From Filosporella fistucella (lineage: Eukaryota > Ascomycota > Leotiomycetes > Helotiales), in NCBI GenBank assembly GCA_030077755.1, contig JAQJZZ010000005.1, forward strand, positions 372,001 through 436,000: DNA of 64,000 nt, read 5' to 3'. Numbering within the stretch: the first letter of the stretch is position 1; each line of letters begins with the position of its first letter. A model generated the notes under the pieces. The model was not told the DNA's origin and made no database searches. It saw nothing but the letters and a program-made list of their open reading frames with translations. The position numbers were made by a program, and so were the translations under genes. Shown piece after piece: positions 42,405-54,985 of the stretch.

Positions 42405-45400
42405 ATATTTTGACTGAAATGGGGTGTGGGTTTATGTTACATCGCTGTCAGCTTTGGTGTGGGATTGAGAGGAGAAGACGGAGACAAATGAAATATTTAG
42501 CTGCTTGCTTTCAGGAAACATGGAGATTGATACTTCAGGTTCCACATTATTGTCTTCTGTTTGATGTCGCTTCTAAATTTATCAATATTATGGCGAAGTT
42601 GCACCATTTGAAAAATCATTTCAACACCTACTTTATCTATCCTTTCTCTTCCCATCCTGTACAATACCTCCCCTGTTCACTTCCATTTATCTAGCTCAAG
42701 TTCCAACTTCTCTCTATTTCTCAAAAAATACTTGCCGTGATTTCCGGCTTGAATTGTGATCAAGTAGTTCAGAAGTTGCCATAAATTAAATTCCCCCGAA
42801 ATGATAGAAATCGTCCAGATTCCTTTCTACGTTCTCCCTGATATTTTGAGTGTGGAGGGTACTATAAAGGTTACTTACTGCTAGAAATGCATAAAGGGTC
42901 TCGTCACCCATGATGTTTCTATAATTTTTCGAAGTCTGGCGCACATTTTGCCTCCTAAAGAGACAATAGGAAAGTTATATGGTGGACGAGTAAGGTATCA
43001 GTCCATACTCATAATTTCATCATTAGGCATTATCAGGGGGCATACATTTATCATATGCTACAATGTATGAACTTGCTCGAACTCATCCTTCGCACATTAC
43101 CCTCGTCCCCTTACCCTATTTTCACACATAACATTAGACTCCATACCTAGAGATCAGTGAGTGATTTATGCAATAATATGTCTATTCAAACAATCTGAAG
43201 GTTAGTTTGTACGTGAACAGCGTACATCGAAGTCGGTAGATCAATCACTCCCATATCGTCCTTAATCTCCCTTTTGCGAATCTCAATGCCCACATAGCTT
43301 TCCATTTATCCGTGATAACCTAGGACACTAGCAAGGCGTTGCGGTTTCCGCCAGCTATACAGTTTTTCATGCAACCTCTCCATCGCATCTTATCCTCGCC
43401 CTGCTCAAACTCCCAACACAAGCGTTCTTCTGCTTAGGAGTCCCTTCTGGTTCCTTGTACTCAAGCCACTGCTTTTACTAGCCATCGCTGCCGTTCCGCC
43501 CATGCACCTCTATTTTTTCCGGATTCACATTTCAGGGTAGAGTGAATAGAGACCAGTCACCTCTACTAATGTGTCTCTGTTCATCTCCAAATAACAAGTA
43601 AATGAATTGTGTCAGAATTTGAATGGGAGACTTCGTTCCCGAATCCCAGAAACTATGCTGCATTCAATTATTTGGAGTCTTTTGTCTTCATGCTTGGACA
43701 GTAACTAAAATGAAATGAATGTTTCTTATAATATGTCTCTCCTCGTTCTCATGCTCAATCTCACAATCTCACGCTCAATTTCATTGTCAATGTCAATGCC
43801 CATCCCAAGCAAACGTGGAAATTTTGAGGAGACGCCTCCGTTCCCGCAAGCTATACTGCTTTTCAATTAGTCTAACCATCAATGCCTTGTGTGCTTCTGG
43901 CAGCAGGATCAACTTCCATGAATATGTTAGGGATTGGATCAATGTGTCATCTTTGCCCAGTTGAATTAGTGCAAGATAGTCATTTAAAACCCGCAGGGCC
44001 AAGCTCGCCTAGAATTGGGACGGCTCTGGCTGTCTGGATAATTAGAAAGTTGACCCTGCGCCCGCAAATATTGGGACTATTCCTTCAAGGGATACAATTC
44101 AGTTTCTGGACTTTCTGCTTACTGATAATGAGAAGGTTTTAACTTTCCACAACATTCATTTAAGTTCTGTCAAACGTGAAGCCAACCCACGATATTGTTC
44201 CTGAAGGCTTGTACATGCATAATTCACTCATAAATCCCTCACTAGAAAGCTTATTGTGTTCCTGTCTGTATAGGACGGCGCAACTGGTTTCTATTGGAGG
44301 GAAATATTGCTGTTACAGAAAAGAGAAGAACGGGCATCTACTTTCTTCGAGTTTAGATTTCACCAGCAATGAAACAGCTGTATTCCCTTAACCCGAGACC
44401 TTGGGTCTGGATTCATAGCTGTTTCGACATATGACAACCAGAAGGAAACCCTCCTGTTCAGTGAAATCGTTGACATCAAGACTTTTGTGAACTTCATCGC
44501 ATAAAGTTTTGATCCTACACTTCAACCACGGAGCATTTCTCCGCCTATAGAAGACGTTTGATTTTACTGATAAAGCAGGTATACCGGCATCTTTCTAATT
44601 AGATCATTTTCGGTTTCACCCCAGAAAGTATATTTTGAGTACTAGGTATGGTCATTCTCCTTCGCTTGCACAAAAACATGCTTCATCACCTCGGGCATCA
44701 CGACACCGAGAACTACACCGAGACATCTCGGATCCTTCACCATCACAGCGAAAGTATCAGAATCCTTCACCAACAGAGTTCAGAAAGGAGATCAAATCGG
44801 CGAATGGACCGAATGCAGTTCGCCTTTCCTGAACTCAGCATATCACCGCTGTCAGGCTGGCACACCCGATTAGAGTTTCCAATAGATTGGCTCAGGAATG
44901 CTCCCTGCTACATGCAGAAACGGACCTGTTAGTGGCGCACGAAGGTTTCCAACAACCTTGCTGTCTTAGAACGCCATGTTGTCTACAAACGAGATCACGA
45001 ATTTATGGCAGTAAACGGTGGACTTGCTTTTTGAATCAATACGCAGGGCATGAACCGTCTTCTAATTGTCATTCCGATATCAATTATTCCATATTGAAGT
45101 ATCGATATTTCGCATTGACTTCACTGTATCGAATTCAAAGAGGCGTCTTCTGCAGTGCGAAAGCCAGTTTCCGTACTCCAGGTGGTCGGGTTCGACCTAC
45201 ACCAACATATTCATTGCTCTTCTACCAACACTTTCAACGTGCTTCCCGTGCATACTTTGTTCGGCACATTGCCAGCCACCAACGTGCTCCTGTTTAGTCT
45301 GGACGTTCTACGGAATGAAACCATATGAACGCAGCGTTACTCGTTGTACCAAGTCACGAATGTCGGTTCCTCGTTTCAAACATTTCTCAGTGGCAGGCAA

Positions 45401-47545
45401 AACGCGGATAAAATCAAACTTCTTAGTACTGCCGAGCTATTATCAGCCAACATCGGCACATTTTTGAAAGTGAACCATGGTAAGAATTGTGAAGGGATGC
45501 ATTCGGCTGCTCCCTCGATCTCTAAGAAAGAGTGAAAGTGCAAAATATTTTCATCCCCTTTTCACTTCATCTTCCAGCTTGCTTCATCTGGTTTCTCCTC
45601 GCAAGTAAAACCCGACAGTTTGGTCAACCTATCATGCTGTATTCTGTAGCTCGCGGCTTCGTTTCCGGACCCCGAACGAGCTGGTGCCAATCACGCAGAT
45701 GTCGCTGAATTCGTACTAGCGATATTCAGGTCTCATACGGAACTGTGCCTCCGGGCATCGAAGCGGTTATCGTGCAGTCTGAACATGTCGCCATTCTCAA
45801 GATGTACGATTTCATCCGTGATTCCAAGCCTTGGGAGGTTTCCATTTGATACTTTACCGGCGGGACAACAGTTTTTGGACATGTCTCCTTAGCTGCAGAT
45901 CGAGACAAATATACCTCGTCCCGTAATTAGTGTTGGACACGAAGACCAACACGACCGCCTTGTCGATCGTTGTGAAAGACGGGATATTTTCGAGGGACGA
46001 GCAGAAAGCTGCGGTTACTTTGAAATTCTGACAAGCTTCCATTCGTTTATGAAAATTCTTCGAAGAACTCAGCCTAAAGATCCGCATCGGGAGATGGGCA
46101 AAAATATCACCAGAAAATCTCAAAAATGGTGATACAGACTAGGATACGTAATATCTGGTCCAAGATCGTGGGTTAATCAGTGATTGGCGAAGTTAGCTCG
46201 ATGGGCACAAATTAAAAAAGGGAATAATCGTCAAGATCGGGCAGCTGTGAGAACCGTTCTCGCCGTCCTTCACCGAACATGCTGGCAATTCAAGAAAGTA
46301 AATCTGCTGCTGAAGCAATTGAAGCTTCATCTGAAAAGAAGGTTTTCCCTAGCCCCCACCTCCACAAATCCAAGCTTCTCAATGAGACGGTTGACGCATC
46401 AACTTGATTCTTCGACCGAACCATTAGGTACGAACTACCCCAATAAAGCCACAATTGCGATTTCTGCAGCGAGGACAGGGACATTGACTTTCTCAGATCA
46501 CGAGAAATAGAGTTTTGTCTTAAGATTGTGTTCAAATTTGGCGACGTGCAGGTTATACTCGTCCGGTATAAGACAGGCTTTAGAGTCGGCTCATGCTGAG
46601 TAGTATACAGGGACTAGTCGGCAGACCAAAGGGTGGCTGAAGGGAATCTTCTTATCAAAATAGTCCTCGGTCGATAATTGGTGACTGGTCAACGGGTCGG
46701 GGGCATATTCTCCCCGCCAGACATGTCCTCTTCTGTCGAGTTGCACAAGTTTTCATGAAAAGATGTTTTGGGATGTCTCTAAACCTTTGCTCTAGATTCA
46801 GCCTTCTGGCTTCAGGGTCCACCCTTTCTGAATGATCTCCAGACTGTGCTGGTGGCAGGGTGGAACACTGGAGGTGGAGATGGAGATGGTGGTGGGTGGT
46901 GGATGCTGGAGCTGCGATTTAGGGGGCTCAGGGATACCTGCGGGGGGAGGGATCACTGTGCCCCGGCTGTGCTTCCGCTATATTACAGGGAACTGGGATA
47001 GTGACAGGGCGGGACAGTGGTGCTCGCTTGGCTATTTTAACGGCAAACTTACACACACAGCACCACGCACTGAGATGGAACACTTCACAGTTCACACCCT
47101 CGAGGACTAGAAAGCTTCCAGCAAATTGGGGCTCTCATAGCCAATTTGTACCAGCATCTGATTTCCAGAATATCCCCTCAAAGTTCTTGGGACCTGCGCT
47201 AGAAGACCTCCTTACCAATAGCCTGCCTCAATTAAGATATTGTGAACGCCATGCACGTGTCGAACTACTCCAGGGTCAGTCACAAAGCACGTCTGGCACC
47301 ACCGCTCGCTGGGTGTGCCATGAGATACGGAGGGTACCTTTAAGACACAGCCGGTGGTGGCGTATTCTTCCTAAGTTTGGGAAAGGTGAGGGTGATGGCA
47401 AGGGATGATCATCTGGAGTCTTACTCCATCCATCTGATATAGATGTGAAGGGAAATCCCCATCAATAACTTTCAACATCCTATGCGATGTGGGTTCGTGA
47501 TCACACACTCTTTCAATCTTATCGGTACTGAGCAAAGGTTTCAAT
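42405..47545. other. Gene-poor 5.1-kb stretch with broken protein-like blocks
   Basis: No intact gene is visible. From about 44.6 to 46.6 kb several frames on the plus strand carry protein-like runs that end at stops. Examples are YQVTNVGSSFQTFLSGRQ (about 45350-45535), DIQVSYGTVPPGIEAVIVQS (about 45720), and IQESKSAAEAIEASSEKK leading to SPHLHKSKLLN (about 46280-46400). They do not join by plausible introns and I do not recognise them. Around 43340, 43630 and 43830 similar short sequences containing a CTATAC/CTATGC core recur. The stretch may hold old gene or repeat remains. Confidence 0.35.
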
Positions 47546-48902
47546 ATGGCGACGACAGGTCCCTCAAGCCATCCTTATCGCGGGGCACAGTTGTCTATGG
47601 TCGTTGTTTCGGTGGTTATGACGTTTCTTGCAAGTAAGTTATTGAGTTGTGCACAGAGGTTGATAGTCCCTTAACTGACGATCTTTAGCTGTGTCTCTTG
47701 TCCTTCGAGTGATTGGAAGATTTCTAGTTACGAGAACATTAGGACTTGATGATTGGCTTATGATTGCTGGAATGGCAAGTGAACTCTCTTCTGTTGAATA
47801 TTCTCTTGCTAATCGTTGCAGCTTGTGACTGGAGGCTATTTGTTTGAGATTTGTTATGGAACAAAATTCGGAATGGGATTGCATACTAAGGATATCGAGT
47901 TTGAGAATATGCCTTCGGTTCTACAGGTAGAAAAGCCAGTTCCCTTTGCAGTCCTTTGCTGACATGCAAAGATCATTTATGCTATCCAATTGACTTACAA
48001 CACAATCATTTTCCTCGTCAAAACTTCCATTGTTGCTTTTTATCTCAGATTAGGTAGGAATAACCTTGGAATTCCGATTTACCAAAACTAATTATTCCAA
48101 AGCAACCGTCGACAGCAGACTTCGAAAATCAAGTTTGGGAGTCATTACTTTTCTGATTCTATTCTACATCAGCAGTCAAACAGTCACTACCCTCCAATGT
48201 CTCCCTGTCAAATCCATGTGGGATCTCACCGGAACTGTGAAAAGTAAATGCATCAATAAAGAAGTCTATTTTTATAGTATGATCCACTGCATATCTCTCA
48301 AACAGGGTAGAGGCTAATATTGCATAGTCCTGGCAGCTCTGAACATTGTAATCGACATCGTCATTCTACTCCTTCCCCTCCCAACACTCAAAAACATCAA
48401 ACGCTCCCGCCGCGACAAAATCGTTCTCTTCGTTATTTTCGGAGTCGGCGGATTCTCTTGCATATCCTCCATAATCCGTCTATACACCATTAAAGTCTTC
48501 ACCGATTCCAAGGATCAATTTTTCGACGGCGTACCCATCAACACCTGGTCCATGATCGAAATCAACGTCGCAGTTATATGCGCCAGCGTTCCAGCCATGA
48601 AACCACTGTTTACGAAGAAGATTAGAGAAAGGGTAGCGGGAAGTAGAACTGGATTCGGAAGTTACAGCCATCAAATGATGCCACTGAGTGGGGATGAGGG
48701 AAGCGGAAGTGCGAGGAGGGAGAGAGAGAAGTATAGAGAGGCGTATAATGTTACTGCAACGGCTGGAGGGAGTGAAGAACATATTGTGCAGAAGACTGAG
48801 ACCGGGCAAGAGGGTATTGGGTATGCGAGAGAGTTCACGGTTGAAGAGAGTTATGTGGGTAGTTCGAAGGTGTTGAATCTGGATAAGAAGGCTGGGGTTT
48901 GA
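47546..48902 (+). CDS. Rhodopsin-domain integral membrane protein, 369 aa
   Basis: Six exons: 47546-47633, 47689-47774, 47822-47926, 47972-48053, 48103-48276 and 48328-48902. The product has about seven hydrophobic helices: SMVVVSVVMTFLATVSLVLRV, then LGLDDWLMIAG, IIYAIQLTYNTIIFLVKTSIV, LGVITFLILFYISSQTV, and later NIVIDIVILLLPLPTL and IVLFVIFGVGGFSC. The DDW motif, the Cys-rich loop (CLPVKSMWD) and LPLPTL are hallmarks of the fungal rhodopsin-domain/PTH11-like family. No retinal-binding lysine is expected in this family. Its members are thought to be plasma-membrane receptors or sensors. The C-terminal tail is hydrophilic and charged. Intron 47775-47821 begins with GCAAGT, a non-canonical GC donor needed to keep the frame. 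Confidence 0.88.
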
Positions 48903-50981
48903 GAGTCAAGTCTGGAGATGTGATTTGGTTTAGGAAATATGAGGAGGTGAATGGGAAGTCGTATGATGAGATGGGAAGGGAGTTTTAATGGTGTATGTGT
49001 ATGAAAAAGGACAAGGAGTTGGTAGATACCTACTTGATGTTTCTCTATTGAAGCGTAGTTATAGCAATGTACGATACCACGATCAGCGTTTTGCTCCTTA
49101 CGTCCAATCTCTTATGCTACGTCCTTTCAGTCATAATTCGGTAGGCTCATACAAATTGTTCTAACAATCACCAACCTCCAAGCTTTATAAGCGGACATAT
49201 ATAATGAACAATATTCTTCTCTATACTCTTCTCCACGAATCTCTTCTCACACCCCACAAAAAGTAACCCACATCCCGTCATAGCTTCTCATCCAGAATCC
49301 TAAGGATCCAATACGTTAAACCTCCTCCCATCCGCTCAATCCACTGTATCCGTTCTATCCGCTCCAATCACATCATTCATTCGCCTAGCCAGCTCAGTGT
49401 ACTTAGTACCTTCTCCCAAGGACCCCGTCTCCATCCCAACGGCATGCCTTGCAAGCGTGTATCTCTATCTGCAACTGGAGTCACACCAAAAGAGGTTGCA
49501 CTCCAAGCTCATACCTATCCTTCCTGCAGGAATCTACATCTGCACTCCAAATAAGTTGGTAGCGCTACCTCACCAGCTTAAAACGACTTCGTTTGTTTCG
49601 CCTCCCAACAAAACCCTCCCTGAGAGTTTTATTCTGACTTTCACGTGTCTTGTCAACTGCCTTTACACTCACATCTACCTACCAAGAAAGTAGTACCACA
49701 GCGAAAATCTTACCTCCCTAGTCTACAGCTAATCAAGGCATTTCGGCACGCAAATGATTACTTCCGTCTTCCTTTCATTCTTCCCTAGCTCCCATTTTAA
49801 TTCACCTAAAAAGTCCCTAACTCCCTAGATCCCAGATCACTACCTAGATCAACATGTCTCAACAGTAGCATCTTCACGGTGTCAAGATGAGTGCGTTTCT
49901 AGAATGCATATCGAATGTGACTCCAATGTAATCTACACATTAGTTCAACAAGTAGTGCTTCGTACATGCGTGGCCACCGCGTGGGAAAGTGCCAGTTCCA
50001 AGCCAGGCCTCATACCAAGGAAAGTTTATTTCTATTCCTTCTCGAACAATAATATTATTTCACGAATGATTCGAATCGGTGCTATTGACCAATGCATACG
50101 TCCTTGCGAGGTTACATTCAATCTCCTTTCTCTCTTGAGAATATTGATAGAAAGGAATACCTAGCAAGTATCAAGATAGAAATTGAATTGAATTAGTATT
50201 CTCCACCGTATGTACCTAGGTATTTTTTGGTATCGTATCAGGCATGTAGGCGAGAGCCAAACGAGATAGCGCAGGGATTGGGCACAAGCGTCTTAAGAGA
50301 GACGGGACGGGAGGCCTAGAAGCCCACTATGTACCTACGGATTCCACCCACAACCACACCCACATCGTTCTCCCTTGCCTGCCCAGCACAGAGAAGGCCC
50401 ACACCGAAGCCCCTCCCCCATACCCACGCTGTCCAATTTCATCCTCCCCGGCTCCAAACGTGCCAGACATGCCAAAATACAAAACACAAGAACTGCCGAT
50501 TTTTTTCATGCGGCCATGCATGTACCTTGCCCCTGCCCTGCACGTACAGTACAGTACGTAGAAACTTATTCCTTGGCTCCCTAGTATGATAATTGGAGTG
50601 GAAGTCTTTCCGGTGCAAAAATAGCGGAGAAGGTACTTCTGGATTCGAAGTGTGAAGGGTGGAGGTACAGGCCAAGGATAGAGGGATTCCCTGCATCGTT
50701 GCATTTGGGAGCATGGTTGTAAGAGCTTACAGATAAGTAAGATATTGGATGTAGCTTTCCTTGAATCTGGATTGGGGAGGCTGAATGGGAGAATTAATAT
50801 ATATCTATGTCCCATGTCTGCGTGCCTTCCAGTGTGTGAGAAAGAGTGGTCTGCCAAGTTTATCTGTTTTAATAGGATTGAGGTTCGGTTTTACATATTT
50901 TGTTTGAGAGAACATTGTTTGGTTATCTTGTGAAAGATTTGTACTGAGTGGAAGTATTTTGGAACTGATCGGACGAGCGAG
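48903..50981. other. Intergenic, 2.1 kb
   Basis: No gene is supported. Overlapping ORFs on both strands at 50327-50857 are Cys/Pro/His-rich and mutually exclusive. The last few hundred bases form the upstream region of the MFS gene. Confidence 0.45.
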
Positions 50982-52951
50982 ATGGCGACTTCGGACGATA
51001 TTCACGAGAGTGAAAAGGCTTCTAATGTCGTAGTTGATTCGACTCCTTCGACTCCAATTGAGGATACGGCTCATCATCATCACACGATTGAAGATGATAC
51101 CCATATCAATCTGGGATGGAGATCATGGATGGTAGTTTTCTGGACTTGTTTTGCGTAAGTTTTATTCTTCTCCTGGAAACAATACCTTTCTCGCGCGATT
51201 TAAAAGTACAAATACTGATTCTCAAAAGTGTCATGGCACAAGTTTTCGTCGTAGTAGCAGCTTCCAACGTCATCCTCTTTATTATCCGCGATCTTGGCCA
51301 ACCTGAAATCGTAGGATGGATTATCCAAGGTCCCCTTCTCATGCAAGCCGCCCTCTCCCCAATTATTGGTCGTCTCTCCGATGTTGTCGATCGCCGATAT
51401 CTGGCTTCGATCCCTCCCTTGGTGGCATTTGCTGGAGCAGTTATGTCTGCCAGAGCTCAATCGATGGCTACACTGATTGGTGGTGGTATCCTCATTGGTT
51501 TCACATTGAGCACTGTTTCAATTGTGCAGGCCATCCCATCTGAGGTTCTTCCTATGAAGTACAGACCTTTGGCAAATGGATTTGCCTTTGTCGCTGGTTC
51601 TTTAGGCGGATTGTATGTTAATTCCAGAAGATATTGATTTTGAACTGACTTTGAGCAGGATCGGTGTCCTTGGAGGAGGCGGATTGACAAATACCAATGT
51701 CGATGGATGGAGAGGAATCTACTGGATGCAAGCAGCATTTCATCTAGCAACAGGTCTTGGCCTTCTCGTCTTCTATCACCCCGAGAGACCAGCTGATAGA
51801 CCAAGGAAGTCGATGAAGTCTGTTCTTTGGGCCATGGACCCAGTTGGATCTTTCCTCTTTATTGGTGGCTCTGCGCTCATGCTCCTTGCTTTGGACTGGG
51901 CTGGAGGAACTTACAAGTGGGGTGACGTCCATGTCGCTGCTCCACTTGGTGTTGGTGCCGGTCTTACTCTCCTTTTCTGCTTGTATGAGTGGAAAGGAAG
52001 AAGTGATGGATTGGTCGCTCATGTCTTTTTCAAAGGCAGTCCTAACTTCGCTCTTTCTGTGTTTGCATTTGCTGTCGAGGGGTAAGGACTTCCAAAAAAA
52101 AAATTCTCATCATCGTATTAACATAGCCTAGGTGGATCTTTTTCAGTGCCGTTAACAATGTCACTACCCAAATTGTCCTCAAATTGGGATTCGAGAGCTC
52201 TGCATGGAAAATCTCGATTCGTCAACTCAGTTTCAACTTGCCGAATATATTTGCATCCATCCCGATCGTGTAAGTAAACTTAAATTCGTCTATCTGACCT
52301 TAAAAGACTGATAATTTTAGATGGTATGCTACCAAATACAAGGACATGAAGGCACCTCTTCTTTTCACCTTCGTCCTTTTCTTGGTTGTTTGTATCTGCT
52401 ACTCCACCATAACTCCAGCTTTCAACCACGCCCAGATGGGATATAACGTCATTAGTGGAATTGGTCAAGCCGGACCATTGACTCTCCTTGTCGCCCTTGT
52501 CCAATTCACTGCCCCTCATCAATTCCTAGCCAATGCGACTGGTCTTGCATTCTCAGCTCGTGCTATCGGAGGCGCTTTTGGCTCCGCTGTCGTCAATGTC
52601 ATTATCAACAACAAGCTCACGAACACACTTGCCCCTAAGATCGGAGCCGCAGCTCTCAAGGCTGGCCTACCATCCTCCTCCATCGCTCCTTTCATTGGTG
52701 GTATGTTGTCTGGTAATGACACCGCTCTCGGTCTCGTCCCAGGTATCAATCCTACAATTATTGGTGCTGCAGTAGATGCAAGCCAAAACGCCTATGCTGC
52801 CGCATACAGACTTGCATGGGCCTCTATCATTCCTTTCGTTGTTCTTGCTATTGTGGCTGTCGCATGTTTGAAGGGTGTTTCTGAACTCATGACTGAACGT
52901 GTTGAGGCAACTGTCGAGCATATTCACTTGGCTGAGGATTCTAAAGCATAG
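50982..52951 (+). CDS. MFS efflux transporter, TRI12-like, 582 aa
   Basis: Five exons: 50982-51154, 51229-51612, 51659-52081, 52132-52269 and 52321-52951. A cytosolic N-terminus with an HHHH run precedes about 14 transmembrane helices. MFS features include GRLSDVVDRRY (loop 2-3 motif A variant) and ATLIGGGILIGFTLSTVSIVQAIPSEVLPMKYR. That motif-C-like region and the later NGFAFVAGSLGGL fit the drug:H+ antiporter-2 / TRI12 group. These pumps export toxic or self-made compounds by proton exchange. Since no biosynthetic core gene lies nearby, a general efflux role is more likely than export of a local metabolite. All five exons join in phase. Confidence 0.9.
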
Positions 52952-54544
52952 ATTAAGTCGTGAGGTTGACAGTTGATGTCGTTGGAGGTGTTTTAAATGC
53001 GAAGTATCTGTCTAGATTGAAAGCAGTTTAGCTTCGAATATAGAGAAGGGCTTACAAGTATCTGGTCATACTGCCCTGCCCTACCTTTGCTTGCTAGAAG
53101 GAGTCTTGCCTGAACGCTCTTGCTTTTGGAAGTGAGCTACCTCTGCAAGAACATAAAGTGATACCCTGGTCTATTGATATGATTCATTAACCGTCAAAGC
53201 AATATACACTCGGTATTGTGGGCCTTGAATGAGGCGTTTCTCAAGTGAATTATGTTGGGTGAGTCGAAATCGCTTTTTTCATTGCATGTTTTCAAGTTGA
53301 AGAACAAAAGTAAATCTGTCCCTAGTCATGATTAATCTCAAACCATATGAAGGTCTTCAAACACTGTTGCTCCTCTTGCGTATGAGCCCACCCAGTCCAG
53401 TGGGGTATCATCCAGAACATCACCTCTATGCCTCGTCAGGAGAATGAAACAATTCTTGAAGAACGAACATGTCTCTCAACGAAACTCGAACTCAAGTACC
53501 AGAGAGAATCGGATCAAGAATATCATTGATGTCTCAATAGTCTCAAGTACCCGCATACCATTGATTTGCCCTTAAAACTGGACTTCAAATGAAAGTCAAA
53601 TCTATCATTTTCTCACATTGCTTAACCACTGAGCTTCTCTTTACATTCGACGAAACGTTACTTCTTCAGCTTACTTTAAGTTCGAAATTTCAAGCTTCAC
53701 AGACCTATCACACCACTGTCGATGTAAGTCCTCTCCACAGAGCCACAATGAGCAGTGAATGGTAAGTTACACCTGATTTCGCAACTGGGCTTTCGCTAAT
53801 AACGCTCACAGGTCTATTTATACTTCTGCGGTTGACGTCTCCTAGATATCTCGACTACAAAGCACAAACACCTAACGTGTTTCTTGCCTCTTCATACCGC
53901 CTCTTCGACGAGACCTTCATGACAACAAAGCATTGAAGTGGCAAGTCACCTCGTGTTACTTTGCACAAGACGATTACTCCACGCACTTCCAGTTCCTTGA
54001 GATTCTTCCTCTCCTTGCAAATTCTGTCAACAACTCTTTGACTCGACGCAAGCAAAGTAACGGAAGTCCTTCGAAGTAGCTTGTTGCAACACACAGGCCA
54101 CTTCCACAAAACGGGGACTCTATCTGAAATAAGGAGCATCGCTGTGCGATAACCTTGAAAGGTATACTTGGCCTTGCAGCATCTTTCCACCTTTTGAGAT
54201 GAACTTCTCACTTTCAACTTTACAATTTCATATCTTCCTGACCCTTTCAGAAACTCCGCTAACACTTTTGCTTCTCAAGAATTCAACTCTTCTTCGCACT
54301 CGAGGAATTTTGTCCACACTTCACTACTTTGCAAGCCTTTCACGTTGTTCCTCTGATCCTCGCTTTGTCGACATTGACATCATTGCCCATCACTCTTTCC
54401 TCTTCTCACCTTTAAGCTGATTCTCCAGATTTCACTGGTCTTTCAACTTCGGCATCACTGTCCAACTTCAGCTCAGTTTCAAAATAACTATCCAAGGCCT
54501 ATTCCTGATCTGCATTAAACCTGAGATTTTCTCCATCAAAAACG
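52952..54544. other. Intergenic, 1.6 kb
   Basis: MFS 3' flank and upstream region of the MYND-like gene. The minus ORF at 53855-54265 and plus ORF at 54199-54420 show no family character. No RNA gene is visible. Confidence 0.45.
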
Positions 54545-54787
54545 ATGGCTCTCACCAAATGCTGCGTCTGTAACAAGGGCGATGCTACCGAGTGTACAAC
54601 CTGTCACTCGGCAGCTTATTGCTCCCCAAAATTCAAACAGATCGATGAACGCACACACAATCTTCTTTGCACCAAATTTGTTAAATTCCTGGCCGAGGCA
54701 CCTCGTCTTACTCCAAATTTAGTTCTGGCTCTTTGGTTCCCTATCTTGGAGCGTGGTGTCAAAGGCCAGGAGCCCGAGATAATCTGA
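54545..54787 (+). CDS. Degenerate MYND-finger protein, 80 aa
   Basis: A short frame from the ATG at 54545 starts MALTKCCVCNKGDATECTTC, the first half of a MYND zinc finger: C6-x2-C9, then C17-x2-C20. The second half should give C26-x3-C30 with a downstream His and Cys. Here residue 30 is Phe (codon TTC at 54632-54634), while His38 and Cys42 remain. One of the eight zinc ligands is therefore missing, and a single-base change from TGC would explain it. The C-terminus (LTPNLVLALWFPILERGVKG) is short. MYND domains mediate protein contacts. This may be a decaying copy or a remodelled finger. Confidence 0.6.
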   Translation: MALTKCCVCNKGDATECTTCHSAAYCSPKFKQIDERTHNLLCTKFVKFLAEAPRLTPNLVLALWFPILERGVKGQEPEII

Positions 54788-54985
54788 TATCAAAATGGGA
54801 AGAAGATTCAGAAAGACAGCACAGGTTCGATCATCAGGGGTAAACTACATATGCTGATATCAGGAACATAATTAAGTCGCTCAACCTGTTAGTACTCGTT
54901 GTGTGAAGCTAGAGATGTATATTGATATTCTACCCTACTTGCCCCCAAAATGGGAGATTCACACCCAAATACACTTAACTATAAT

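Noticed and set aside
50327..50857. 176-codon minus ORF with a TATA-like flank
   Set aside because: Composition is not protein-like, overlaps plus ORFs of equal quality, and has no domain.
50982..52951. Idea that the TRI12-like pump marks a toxin biosynthesis cluster
   Set aside because: No synthase, P450 or other core enzyme lies within the window around it.
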